Of a stretch of DNA of 64,000 nt, positions 19,732 through 27,045 are shown in pieces. Source of the stretch: Kitasatospora azatica KCTC 9699 (GTDB taxonomy: Bacteria; Actinomycetota; Actinomycetes; Streptomycetales; Streptomycetaceae); contig NZ_JQMO01000002.1 in the NCBI RefSeq assembly GCF_000744785.1, positions 496,001-560,000 on the forward strand, written 5' to 3'. Within the stretch, counting starts at the first letter, position 1; each line of letters starts with the position of its first letter. A program made the position numbers and the translations under genes. Below the pieces are notes generated by a model. It had not been told where the DNA came from. It saw only the letters and a list, made by a program, of their open reading frames with translations, and did no database searches.

Positions 19732-20254
19732 AGCTACACATCCGTATAAAGTCGGGCGAGACGGACATTCCGTACGCCGAAATGACCTGCTCGCGCGCCG
19801 CCCACGTGGACCGCACTCAACATTTCTGACGGGTTTCCGACGCTACCCGGACGTTTCCCGCACAGCCGCGCAACCGGGTTGCGATTGGCCGTTCTGGCGC
19901 ACGGTGTTACCGTTCGGTTTCCCGCGACGTTCATCTCCGCGCAAGGCACCGGCTGCAAATCAGGCGGCAGCTGGAAACCGATGACAGCCAATGGATTCCA
20001 ACGATTTCAATGCCGTCCAGGGGTGTCAATAACGCACTTCCGGCATCCTAGGTATCCTCGAGGATACCGGGGAGATTTGAGCTTTATTTGAGCTTCTTTA
20101 GAAACACTGGACGGATATTGACGACCCAGGCGGCCCGTATGTAGCGTCAGCGGCGAAACACCCGGTGGCACGCCGACCGCCCCGGACTGTTTGGGTGGCA
20201 TACACCGGAGCTCCATCCGGCGTATATCAGGCTGCTAGAGGAGTGGTGGTATCG
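19732..20254. promoter_or_regulatory. Divergent promoter region of the RiPP cluster
   Basis: 523 bp, visibly richer in A/T than its surroundings, between the radical SAM gene and the flavin oxidoreductase gene. It contains a perfect palindrome GGTATCCTCGAGGATACC (20051-20068). ATTTGAGCTT then occurs twice at exactly 11-bp period (20075-20084 and 20086-20095), the spacing typical of SARP binding repeats. A promoter-like pair follows: TTGACG (20118-20123), 18 bases, TAGCGT (20142-20147). The leader from there to GTG 20255 would be about 100 bases. No gene is visible inside. Confidence 0.65.
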
Positions 20255-21319
20255 GTGCGCTTCGGTCTTTCTTTTCTTCCTGACTGCACACCGGAGACGA
20301 AATCTCCGGAGACGTATTTCAGCGACGCGCTGGAGCTGTCGGTGCAGGCCGAGACAGGCGGCCTGGATTCGGTCAAGATGACCGAGCACTATCTCCACCA
20401 CTACGGCGGCTACTGCCCCAGCCCGCTGGGTTTCCTCTCCGCCGTGGCCGCCCGGACGAACTCGGTCAGGTTGATAACCGGATGCGTTCTTCCGGTCTTC
20501 CACCACCCGATCCAATTGGCCGCGGAAGCCGCTCAGGTGGACGCGATCAGCGGTGGCCGGCTCGACGTGGGATTCGCCCGGGCGTATCTGCCGGACGAGT
20601 TCGACGCGCTGGGCGTGGAGATGGACGAGAGCGTCGACCGGTACCGCGAGACCATTCGCGCGGTGCGGCGGATCTGGACCGAGGAGAAGGTCAGCGAGGA
20701 GACGCCGTTCTTCTCCTACCGCGACGTGACCGGACTGCCGCGGCCCACCCAGCAGCCGCATCCGCCGATGTGGGGCGCCGCGGTGCGCACGCCGGAGAGC
20801 TTCAGCTGGCTGGGGACGGAGGGACTGGGGCTGCTGATCACCCCGATGATCTCGCCGCACGAGTTCCGTGACCAGCTGACCCTCTACCGCGAGGCCTTCC
20901 AGACGGCGCACGGCGCCTCCGGACAGCAGCCCCGGGTCATGGCCAGCCTGCCGCTGGTGGTCGCGGAGACCGACGAGCGCGCGGAAGAGATCGCCGAGAC
21001 CTACCTGCGCCGCTACCTGGACGTCTGGGCTGAGGCCGTGAGCCCGTGGGACCGGCGGGAGTCCAAGGCCTACCGCGGCTACTCCGGGTTCGGCTGGATG
21101 CTGCGCGGTCTGCAGCCCAGCAAGCTCTACACCGAAGGCGGCGCGATCGTCGGATCACCGGCCACGGTCATCGACCGCATCCGCGCCTTCAACGACCACA
21201 TCGGCGGCGTCGACCAGATCCTGTGGCAGGTCGATTTCGGCGCGATGCCGCTCCCCGAAGCTCGGCAGACCCTGGAGCTCTTCTGCGACCAGGTTCTGCC
21301 GGAGGTGAAAGCACTCTGA
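20255..21319 (+). CDS. Luciferase-like (LLM-class) flavin-dependent oxidoreductase
   Basis: 354 aa. GTG 20255 is chosen because it gives MRFGLSFLPD, the standard start of this family, with GAGGAG 11 bases upstream. The F420/FMN-dependent barrel is recognisable by VKMTEHYLHHYGGY, TGCVLPVFHHPIQLAAEAAQVDAISGGRLDVGFARAYLPDEF and GTEGLGLLITPMI. Near the end, EGGAIVGSPATVIDRI is the typical phosphate-binding loop. Such enzymes perform hydroxylation, oxidation or reduction with reduced flavin or F420. It is the first gene of the rightward RiPP operon, 60 bp before the first precursor gene, so a tailoring role is likely; the reaction is not predictable. The window encodes no obvious flavin reductase partner. 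Confidence 0.85.
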   Translation: MRFGLSFLPDCTPETKSPETYFSDALELSVQAETGGLDSVKMTEHYLHHYGGYCPSPLGFLSAVAARTNSVRLITGCVLPVFHHPIQLAAEAAQVDAISGGRLDVGFARAYLPDEFDALGVEMDESVDRYRETIRAVRRIWTEEKVSEETPFFSYRDVTGLPRPTQQPHPPMWGAAVRTPESFSWLGTEGLGLLITPMISPHEFRDQLTLYREAFQTAHGASGQQPRVMASLPLVVAETDERAEEIAETYLRRYLDVWAEAVSPWDRRESKAYRGYSGFGWMLRGLQPSKLYTEGGAIVGSPATVIDRIRAFNDHIGGVDQILWQVDFGAMPLPEARQTLELFCDQVLPEVKAL

Positions 21320-21379
21320 CCGTCGGTGCCGGCCCCGGTGTGGACCGCATCGACGTCACACGGAAAGGAGGTGAATGAC

Positions 21380-21547
21380 ATGGAGGGATTCGACAACCTG
21401 GTGCTGGACGACAGCGCCTTCGAGCTGGTCGACCTGGGCGAGGTCGTGCCCGCTTCGGTGACCGCCGGCTACGGCCTCACGGAGCTGTCCGCTTCGAAGG
21501 GCTCGAGCAGCTGCTGCTGCTGCTGCCCGTGCTGCTCCTGCACCTGA
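21380..21547 (+). CDS. Thiopeptide/azole RiPP precursor peptide, copy 1
   Basis: 55 aa. ATG 21380 follows a perfect AAAGGAGGTG ribosome site. The leader, about residues 1-39, is acidic (MEGFDNLVLDDSAFELVDLG) and continues SVTAGYGLTELSAS. From memory this resembles the leaders of the thiomuracin and GE2270 precursors (FELAD...LTAGHGMTEVGAS). The core region is KGSSSCCCCCPCCSCT: Ser42-44, Cys45-49, Pro50, Cys51-52, Ser53, Cys54, Thr55. All eight cysteines are candidates for thiazole formation and the serines for dehydroalanine. The last Ser of the triplet (44) and Ser53 are spaced as S1 and S10 of nosiheptide or thiocillin. Every cysteine codon is TGC, making a pure TGC run. It is followed by copy 2 and then the complete maturation set. 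Confidence 0.93.
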   Translation: MEGFDNLVLDDSAFELVDLGEVVPASVTAGYGLTELSASKGSSSCCCCCPCCSCT

Positions 21548-21607
21548 TCCGGTGCCGGACCACCAGAAACCCTGCCCGACACGAGACTGACCGAGGAGGT
21601 GAATGAC

Positions 21608-21775
21608 ATGGAGGGATTCGACAACCTGGTGCTGGACGACAGCACCTTCGAGCTGGTCGACCTGGGCGAGGTCGTGCCCGCTTCGGTGACCGCCGGCTAC
21701 GGCCTCACGGAGCTGTCCGCTTCTGGCGGCGCCAGCAGCTGCTGCTGCTGCTGCCCGTGCTGCTCCTGCACCTGA
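21608..21775 (+). CDS. Thiopeptide/azole RiPP precursor peptide, copy 2
   Basis: 55 aa from ATG 21608 with GAGGAGGTG upstream. It differs from copy 1 at only a few positions: Thr13 instead of Ala13 in the leader, and the segment before the cysteines is GGASS instead of KGSSS. The tail SSCCCCCPCCSCT is identical, so both peptides would give the same macrocycle or azole chain. They may differ in the N-terminal extension (Lys-Gly-Ser versus Gly-Gly-Ala) if the leader is cut before it. Ser44 and Ser53, the candidate dehydroalanine pair, are kept. Having two intact copies with full ribosome sites argues that both are expressed rather than one being a relic. Confidence 0.92.
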   Translation: MEGFDNLVLDDSTFELVDLGEVVPASVTAGYGLTELSASGGASSCCCCCPCCSCT

Positions 21776-21828
21776 TCCGGTGCTGATCTCTCGGCACATG
21801 TGCTCTAGCTGGTGCGTGTTCTTCAAAG

Positions 21829-21849
21829 GGACCGGGTGGCTCTCGGTCC
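21829..21849. promoter_or_regulatory. Small hairpin between precursor and maturation genes
   Basis: GGACCG (21829-21834) pairs with CGGTCC (21844-21849) across a 9-base loop, in the 119-bp gap after precursor copy 2. Such a hairpin could act as a partial terminator or RNA-stability element that gives more precursor than enzyme. It is weak (6 bp), so the call is tentative. Confidence 0.35.
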
Positions 21850-21894
21850 TCCCTGCTGGCCAGTCATCAATGAACTCGTAAAGAAGTGGTGGTC

Positions 21895-23862
21895 ATGGGA
21901 GTCGACGTGGAGCGGGTACGGCCACGACTGCGCGGGGACGTCTACGTCATGCGCGTTCCGGAGGGTGCGTACATCCGCAGCAATCTGGGCGGGTCGATAC
22001 TCAAGGGCGCCTCGACCTATGAGTTCATCCAGCGGATCGCGCCGATGCTGGACGGCAACCGGACGCTCGGCGAACTGTGCGCCGCCGTGCCGGAGTCCAG
22101 CCGAACCGCGGTAGCGAAGCTGATCCTGCTGCTGCTCGGCAAGGGATACGTCAAGAACGTGCTGGACGACCGTCCGCACTCGCTGTCCGTTGAGCTGGCC
22201 ACCGCCTACGCGGCCAACATCGCCTTCGTCGAGTACTTCACCGACTCGCCGGAACTGCGCTTCGAGACCTACCGCAACAGCTCCGTCGTGCTGGCCGGAT
22301 CCGGCCCGCTGCTGCAGGCCCTGACCAACTCTCAGCTGCGCGCCGGTGTGCGCACCGTGTCGCTCGCGCCGTTCGCCGAGTCGCCGTTCGACCGCGACCG
22401 CGTCGCCGAGCACCTGGCCGCGTCCCGCGCGCAGGACCCGGAGCAGCAGGTCGGCTATCTGGACGCCGACACCGAGCGGCTCGACCTGGTGACCGCGGAC
22501 GCCGCCATGGTGCTGCACGTCGCCGACCGCCCCATGATCGAACGTGCTCGGCTGCTGCCCGCGGCCGCAACCGCCGCGGGTGCCGCGTTCGCGCAGGCGG
22601 TCGTGACGGGTGACGAGGCGTGGATCGGCCCGGTGATCGGGAAAACTGACGACCCCACCGCCTGGGATTCCGCGTGGCGTCGATTGTGTGCGCTCACATC
22701 GGACCTGGTCGGCGCCGATCTGCGCGACCATCCGGAGGCGGCGCCGAGCGAGTTCCTGCGCGGCCCCACCGTCGCCCTGGTCGCCAACCAGTTGTGCTTC
22801 GCGGCGTTCCGCCACCTGACCGGTATCGACGAGGGCACCGGGCCCGACCACCTGGTCCGGTTCGACCTGGAGACGCTGGAGACCGCCAAGCACGCGTTCC
22901 TGCCGCACCCGCTCGCGCTGCCCGCCGTTCCCGACGACCCGGCACGGCTGGCCGCCCTGGCGGCCGCGGCGCCCGTCGACGACGATGAACTGGCCCGGCG
23001 CGCGGTGGACTTCGTCGACCCGCGGACCGGTGTGTTCGCCGAGGTCAGCGAGCGCGACTACGAGCAGCTGCCGCTGTTCGTCAGCGAGGTCGTGGTCTCG
23101 GACCCGGTCGGCCTGGCCGGCGGTCCGTTCCCGGTCCACGGCTGCGGCGAGACCGTGGTCGAGTCGCGTCAGCGGGCGGTCCGGCACGCGCTCGAGCGCT
23201 ACGCGGCCGTCATGGTCGACTTCCGCAAGGGCGACCGCCTGCACGGCCTGGACGTGCTCACCGGTGAGCCGGTCGCGGTCGAGGCCGCCGCGGTCTTCCC
23301 CGCGCGGACCGCGGCGTCCGGGACCGACTGGTCCGACACCGTGCGCGCCGCGGTGGTGGCAGCGGCCCACGACAACCTCGCCGCGGCGCTGTCGAGCGCG
23401 ACCGAACCGCTGCCGGGGCTGGACCTGGACGGTGCCGAGCTGACCGAGCGCGCTACCCGCTACCGGAAGCTGCTGGAGATCGTCGACCAGTCCTTCGTGG
23501 TCCACGACCTGTCCGAGCTGCTCGGGCTGCCCACCTTCGCCTTCACCACCCCGACCGGCACGGTCGCGTACGCGAGCGACCTGGAGGTCGCCGTGGCGCT
23601 GGAGCAGGGGCTGGAGCGGACGCTGCTCGCCTACCAGGCGCGGGCCACCGAGCAACCCGGCTACGCGCCGGCGATCGTGCCCGAGCTGCCGATGCACCTG
23701 CGCGGCACGGCCGGAGCGCGCCCCCGTTCGGTGACCCTGGCAGATGTGGTGGCCAGGTTGACGCAGGAGGGCGGCCGGGTGGTCGCGGTCCCGCTGGACC
23801 ACGACGCCTCCCTCGCCCGGTTGAGCCCGTTCGTGGCGCGCGCCGTGGTCGTCCATGGCTGA
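21895..23862 (+). CDS. E1-like (ocin-ThiF type) partner of the azoline cyclodehydratase
   Basis: 655 aa from ATG 21895; a GTG at 21886 is also possible. The N-terminus (LRGDVYVMRVPEGAYIRSNLGGSILKGASTY, then LDGNRTLGELCAAVP) looks like the RiPP-recognition winged helix that binds leader peptides. The middle has an E1/ThiF-like Rossmann region with no obvious catalytic cysteines. The end (GGPFPVHGCGETVVESRQRAVRHALERYA) recalls YcaO-like folds seen in this family. In thiopeptide pathways the equivalent protein (TbtF) presents the precursor to the YcaO enzyme. There is only one such protein here for two YcaO enzymes. Its end overlaps the first YcaO gene by 8 bp. Confidence 0.85.
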   Translation: MGVDVERVRPRLRGDVYVMRVPEGAYIRSNLGGSILKGASTYEFIQRIAPMLDGNRTLGELCAAVPESSRTAVAKLILLLLGKGYVKNVLDDRPHSLSVELATAYAANIAFVEYFTDSPELRFETYRNSSVVLAGSGPLLQALTNSQLRAGVRTVSLAPFAESPFDRDRVAEHLAASRAQDPEQQVGYLDADTERLDLVTADAAMVLHVADRPMIERARLLPAAATAAGAAFAQAVVTGDEAWIGPVIGKTDDPTAWDSAWRRLCALTSDLVGADLRDHPEAAPSEFLRGPTVALVANQLCFAAFRHLTGIDEGTGPDHLVRFDLETLETAKHAFLPHPLALPAVPDDPARLAALAAAAPVDDDELARRAVDFVDPRTGVFAEVSERDYEQLPLFVSEVVVSDPVGLAGGPFPVHGCGETVVESRQRAVRHALERYAAVMVDFRKGDRLHGLDVLTGEPVAVEAAAVFPARTAASGTDWSDTVRAAVVAAAHDNLAAALSSATEPLPGLDLDGAELTERATRYRKLLEIVDQSFVVHDLSELLGLPTFAFTTPTGTVAYASDLEVAVALEQGLERTLLAYQARATEQPGYAPAIVPELPMHLRGTAGARPRSVTLADVVARLTQEGGRVVAVPLDHDASLARLSPFVARAVVVHG

Positions 23863-25504
23863 CCAGCCCCAGGTGCTCCGCGAACCGCACCAGGTGATCG
23901 TGGGACCCTGGGCGCCGGGCTGCTCGGAGTGCCTGCGCACGCGGCGCGCCGCGTCGGCATCCGCCGAACGCACCGCCGAGATGACCGCCGAGGCGCCGGC
24001 GCGGGAACTGCCGAGCTTCCTGGCCGACACCGTCGCCGGGCTGGCCTCGGCCAAGCCCGGGGCGCAGCGGTTCTGGATCGTCGACACGGCCACGCTCGCG
24101 CTGTCCCGGCACGGCTTTCTCACCGATCCGCACTGTCCGAGGTGTTCGGTGGTACCGGCCGACACCGAGCAGGACGCGAAACCGGTCCGGCAGGCGCGGC
24201 CCAAGCTGTCGCCCGAGTCGAGCCGCGTTCGCCTGCTGGACCGGGGCGCACTCGAGGCGACCTACGTCGACGAGCAGAGCGGCCTGATCGCTTCGGTCAC
24301 CTCCTACACGCAGCACTCGTTCCCGTTCACCGGGGCCGTGATGGCCGTGCCCGGTGCCTCGATGGACCCGGCCGGGTACGGCCGCACCCGGGACTTCTCC
24401 TCCGCGTGGTCCATCGCGGTGGCCGAGTCGCTGGAACGGCTCGCCGCGTACGCGCCGAGCAAGCGGACCGGCATCAGGGCCGGCTACGCCGAGGTGGCCG
24501 AGGTCGCGGTCGACCCCCGCTCGCTCGGCCTGTATCCCGACGACCGGTTCCTGCTCCCGGACTTCCCGTACCGGCGGTTCACCGAGGACGCGGTGACCGA
24601 CTGGGTGTGGGGCTACTCCTTCGGCCGCGGCCGGCCGGTGCTGGTGCCGGAGGGCTTCGTCTACTACCGGTTGCCGATGCCCGGCGGTGAGCGCAGGTTC
24701 GCCAGCGAGGTCTCCAGTGGCTTCGCGCTCGGCGGGTGCTACGAGGAGGCCGTGCTGCACGGCATCCTCGAAGTCGCCGAACGCGACGCGTTCCTGACGG
24801 CCTGGTACGGGCGCACGCCCCTGCCCGAGATCGACCTGGCCACGGTGCCCGATCGGCGGATCCCGCTGGTGGCCGAGCGGATCGAGCGGCTCGGATACCG
24901 GGTGCACGTCTTCGACACCACGCAGGACCACGGGATCGCGTCGTTCTGGACGCTCGCCGAGGACCTCAGCGGAACCGGACGGCCCAGGGCCGTCTCGACC
25001 GGCGGCAGCGGACTGCGGCCGGCCGAGGCGATCCTGGCGGCGCTGCACGAACTGAGCCAGACCGTCGAGTACGTGGGCGTCCTCGCGCTCGATCCGCAGT
25101 GGATCGAGCGGGCCCGGCACCTGGCCGACCATCCGGACGATGTCGTGTCGATGGCCGACCACCTGCTCTGCGCGGCCAACCCGGCCAGTTTCGACCGGTA
25201 CTCCTTCCTGCTCGACAACCCGGTGACATCGAGCTGGGAGCAGGGACTCGAGCGCTGGTACTGGCCGCGCCACACCGATATCGGCGCGGATCTAGACGAG
25301 GCCGTCCGGCGTTTCGCCGCGGCCGGCATGGATGTCGTCGCCGTCGACACCACCTCCATGGAACAGACAGCGGGAGGCTTCAGATGCGTCAAGGTGCTGG
25401 CACCGGGTTCGGTGCCGATGACCTTCGGACACGCGGCCCGGCGGGTGACGGGGCTGCCCAGGCTGTCCGAGGTGCGCAATCCGCACCCGCATCCCTTCCC
25501 GTGA
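23855..25504 (+). CDS. YcaO-type azoline cyclodehydratase, first copy
   Basis: 549 aa. The N-terminal section carries two CxxC pairs (Cys23/Cys26 in GCSEC, and Cys94/Cys97 in HCPRC), a probable zinc site found in azoline-forming YcaO proteins. The YcaO domain follows: GYGRTRDFSSAWSIAVAESLERLA, FALGGCYEEAVLHGILEVAERDAF, CVKVLAPGSVPMTFGH. The protein ends in NPHPHPFP, the proline-rich C-terminus characteristic of cyclodehydratases. It would use ATP to turn Cys (and perhaps Ser/Thr) of the core into azolines. Tight overlaps on both sides (8 bp with the E1-like gene, 4 bp with the dehydrogenase) indicate translational coupling. It pairs functionally with the second copy at 32118. Confidence 0.92.
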   Translation: MADQPQVLREPHQVIVGPWAPGCSECLRTRRAASASAERTAEMTAEAPARELPSFLADTVAGLASAKPGAQRFWIVDTATLALSRHGFLTDPHCPRCSVVPADTEQDAKPVRQARPKLSPESSRVRLLDRGALEATYVDEQSGLIASVTSYTQHSFPFTGAVMAVPGASMDPAGYGRTRDFSSAWSIAVAESLERLAAYAPSKRTGIRAGYAEVAEVAVDPRSLGLYPDDRFLLPDFPYRRFTEDAVTDWVWGYSFGRGRPVLVPEGFVYYRLPMPGGERRFASEVSSGFALGGCYEEAVLHGILEVAERDAFLTAWYGRTPLPEIDLATVPDRRIPLVAERIERLGYRVHVFDTTQDHGIASFWTLAEDLSGTGRPRAVSTGGSGLRPAEAILAALHELSQTVEYVGVLALDPQWIERARHLADHPDDVVSMADHLLCAANPASFDRYSFLLDNPVTSSWEQGLERWYWPRHTDIGADLDEAVRRFAAAGMDVVAVDTTSMEQTAGGFRCVKVLAPGSVPMTFGHAARRVTGLPRLSEVRNPHPHPFP

Positions 25505-27045
25505 GCGGCCAGGAGGCCGGCGTGGGCCGGGAGTTCCTGCGGGTCAGTCTGGAGGACCTCGCCGAGGCGATGGAGACCCGGCAGTCCGAGTACGCCAACC
25601 CGGACGAGCCGCTGAAGTTCAAGATCTACCGGGACCGGCCCCGCCGCCCGCTGACCACCAGGGTGCCCGGGGAGCTGACCGCGGTCGAGGCGCTGGACGA
25701 GTCGGCGCTGTCGACGTTGCTGCGCTACGGCTACGGCATCTCCCGGCAGGAGTTCGACACCAACGGGACCTGGCCCTTCCACCGGATGGTCGCCTCGGCG
25801 CGCTGCCTGTTCGCCGTACAGCTGTACGTCTGCCTGCCCGACGGCGTCTACCACTACGACGCCCCGCACCACTCGCTGGTGCTGCTGCGCGACGGGGACC
25901 ACCGGCCGCTGCTGGCCAGGGCGACCGGGACGGCGGGTGAGCTGCCGGAGGCCGTGTTCGTGCTCTCCGGGCTGTTCTCCAAGGCCGCGTACATCTACCG
26001 CGACTACGCCTACCGGCTGTGCACCCAGGAGGCCGGTCTGCTCACCGGGAACCTCGACCTGGTCGCGCGGTCCATGGGCCTGCGGGCCCATGTGCACCAC
26101 CAGTTCCTCGACGAGCCGGTCAACAAGCTGCTCGGACTCGACCGCGACGAGGAGCCGGCGCTCGTGGTCCTGCCGCTCCATCTCGCCGACACCGGAATTC
26201 GCCGCGCCACGGTCACCGAGAAGGCGGCGGCCCTGGCCGCGACCATCGACCCGATCGAGCCGCACGTGGTCCGCAGCGGACTGCGGGTCGCGCAGGCCTG
26301 CCCGAGGTTGACGGCGGTCAACCGCGCGTCCTTCCGCACCGACACCGCGAGCTTCGCGACGGCCGAACCGGTCGCGGCCGCCGTGCTCGGCACCGAACCG
26401 CTGGCCCTGCCCGAGGCCGAGGTCCCGGAGGTGGATCTGGCGCAGGTGCTGCGGTCACGTGATTCCGGTCCCGGGATCTTCCGGCCCCTGGCGTCGCAGG
26501 TCGACGGAGTCGAACTGTGGACGCGGCTGGCCCGGCTCCGCACCGGGGTCAGCAGCGACGCCGTCCCGGCCGGTGCGCCGGTGCCGGTGGAGATCTTCCT
26601 GACCGTCGGTGATCTGACGGGCATTCCGGCGGGCTGCTACCGGCTCGACCAGGACACCGGCGCACTGCAGCCGGTCGACCGGGCGGATCCCGCCATGGAC
26701 GCCGTGACCGCGATCGAACGCGTCACCATCCCCGGACCGATCTTCAAGGACATGAACGCCGTCGTGCATCTCGTCGTCGACCGCGAGTGGGCGTTCGACA
26801 CCTTCGGCGACCGCGGCTACCGGGTGATCAACCAGGAGGCCGGGCTGCTCGCGCACCGCGTGTGCGTCGCGGCCGCGGCGCAGGGCGTCGCCGGCCGGGT
26901 CGTCAACGCGTACCACGCCGAGGGAGTGCGCGCGGCGCTCGGACTCACCGAGCAGCGCCACACCCCGGTCTTCCAGATCCTGCTGGCCAGGACCGGACCG
27001 GGCGGTCGCATGATCGTGCCCGTCGAGCCAGAAGCGGTGGAGTGA
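25501..27045 (+). CDS. SagB-type FMN dehydrogenase (azoline to azole), first copy, tandem domain
   Basis: 514 aa from GTG 25501, overlapping the previous stop. Two nitroreductase-like halves are visible: about 1-260 (LLRYGYGISRQEF, FHRMVASARCLF, YRLCTQEAGLLTGNLDLVARSMGL) and 310-514 (PVPVEIFLTVGDLTGIPAGCY, IFKDMNAVVHLVV, YRVINQEAGLLAHRVCVAAAAQGV). Both carry the E-A-G flavin/substrate helix. Tandem SagB proteins of about 500 aa are usual in thiopeptide clusters (TbtE type) and oxidise thiazolines to thiazoles with FMN. Its last base is shared with the ATG of the next gene. Which half binds FMN cannot be settled by eye. Confidence 0.88.
   Translation: MSGQEAGVGREFLRVSLEDLAEAMETRQSEYANPDEPLKFKIYRDRPRRPLTTRVPGELTAVEALDESALSTLLRYGYGISRQEFDTNGTWPFHRMVASARCLFAVQLYVCLPDGVYHYDAPHHSLVLLRDGDHRPLLARATGTAGELPEAVFVLSGLFSKAAYIYRDYAYRLCTQEAGLLTGNLDLVARSMGLRAHVHHQFLDEPVNKLLGLDRDEEPALVVLPLHLADTGIRRATVTEKAAALAATIDPIEPHVVRSGLRVAQACPRLTAVNRASFRTDTASFATAEPVAAAVLGTEPLALPEAEVPEVDLAQVLRSRDSGPGIFRPLASQVDGVELWTRLARLRTGVSSDAVPAGAPVPVEIFLTVGDLTGIPAGCYRLDQDTGALQPVDRADPAMDAVTAIERVTIPGPIFKDMNAVVHLVVDREWAFDTFGDRGYRVINQEAGLLAHRVCVAAAAQGVAGRVVNAYHAEGVRAALGLTEQRHTPVFQILLARTGPGGRMIVPVEPEAVE

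Larger units (their letters stand above)
21365..21783 (+). repeat. Tandem duplication containing the two precursor genes
   Basis: The ribosome site, coding sequence and first bases after the stop occur twice, 228 bp apart (ATG 21380 and ATG 21608), almost base for base. Both copies begin GGAGGTGAATGACATG and end CACCTGATCCGGTGC. Differences cluster at codon 13 and codons 40-42. Recent duplication, or continuing gene conversion, is the simplest explanation. Confidence 0.9.

Noticed and set aside
21527-21543. CTG/TGC triplet tract as a non-coding microsatellite
   Set aside because: It lies in frame as consecutive Cys codons of an intact precursor with a strong ribosome site, and is kept in both copies.
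21608-21775. Second precursor as a decayed pseudogene
   Set aside because: The frame, ribosome site, leader motifs and complete core are all intact; the differences are conservative.
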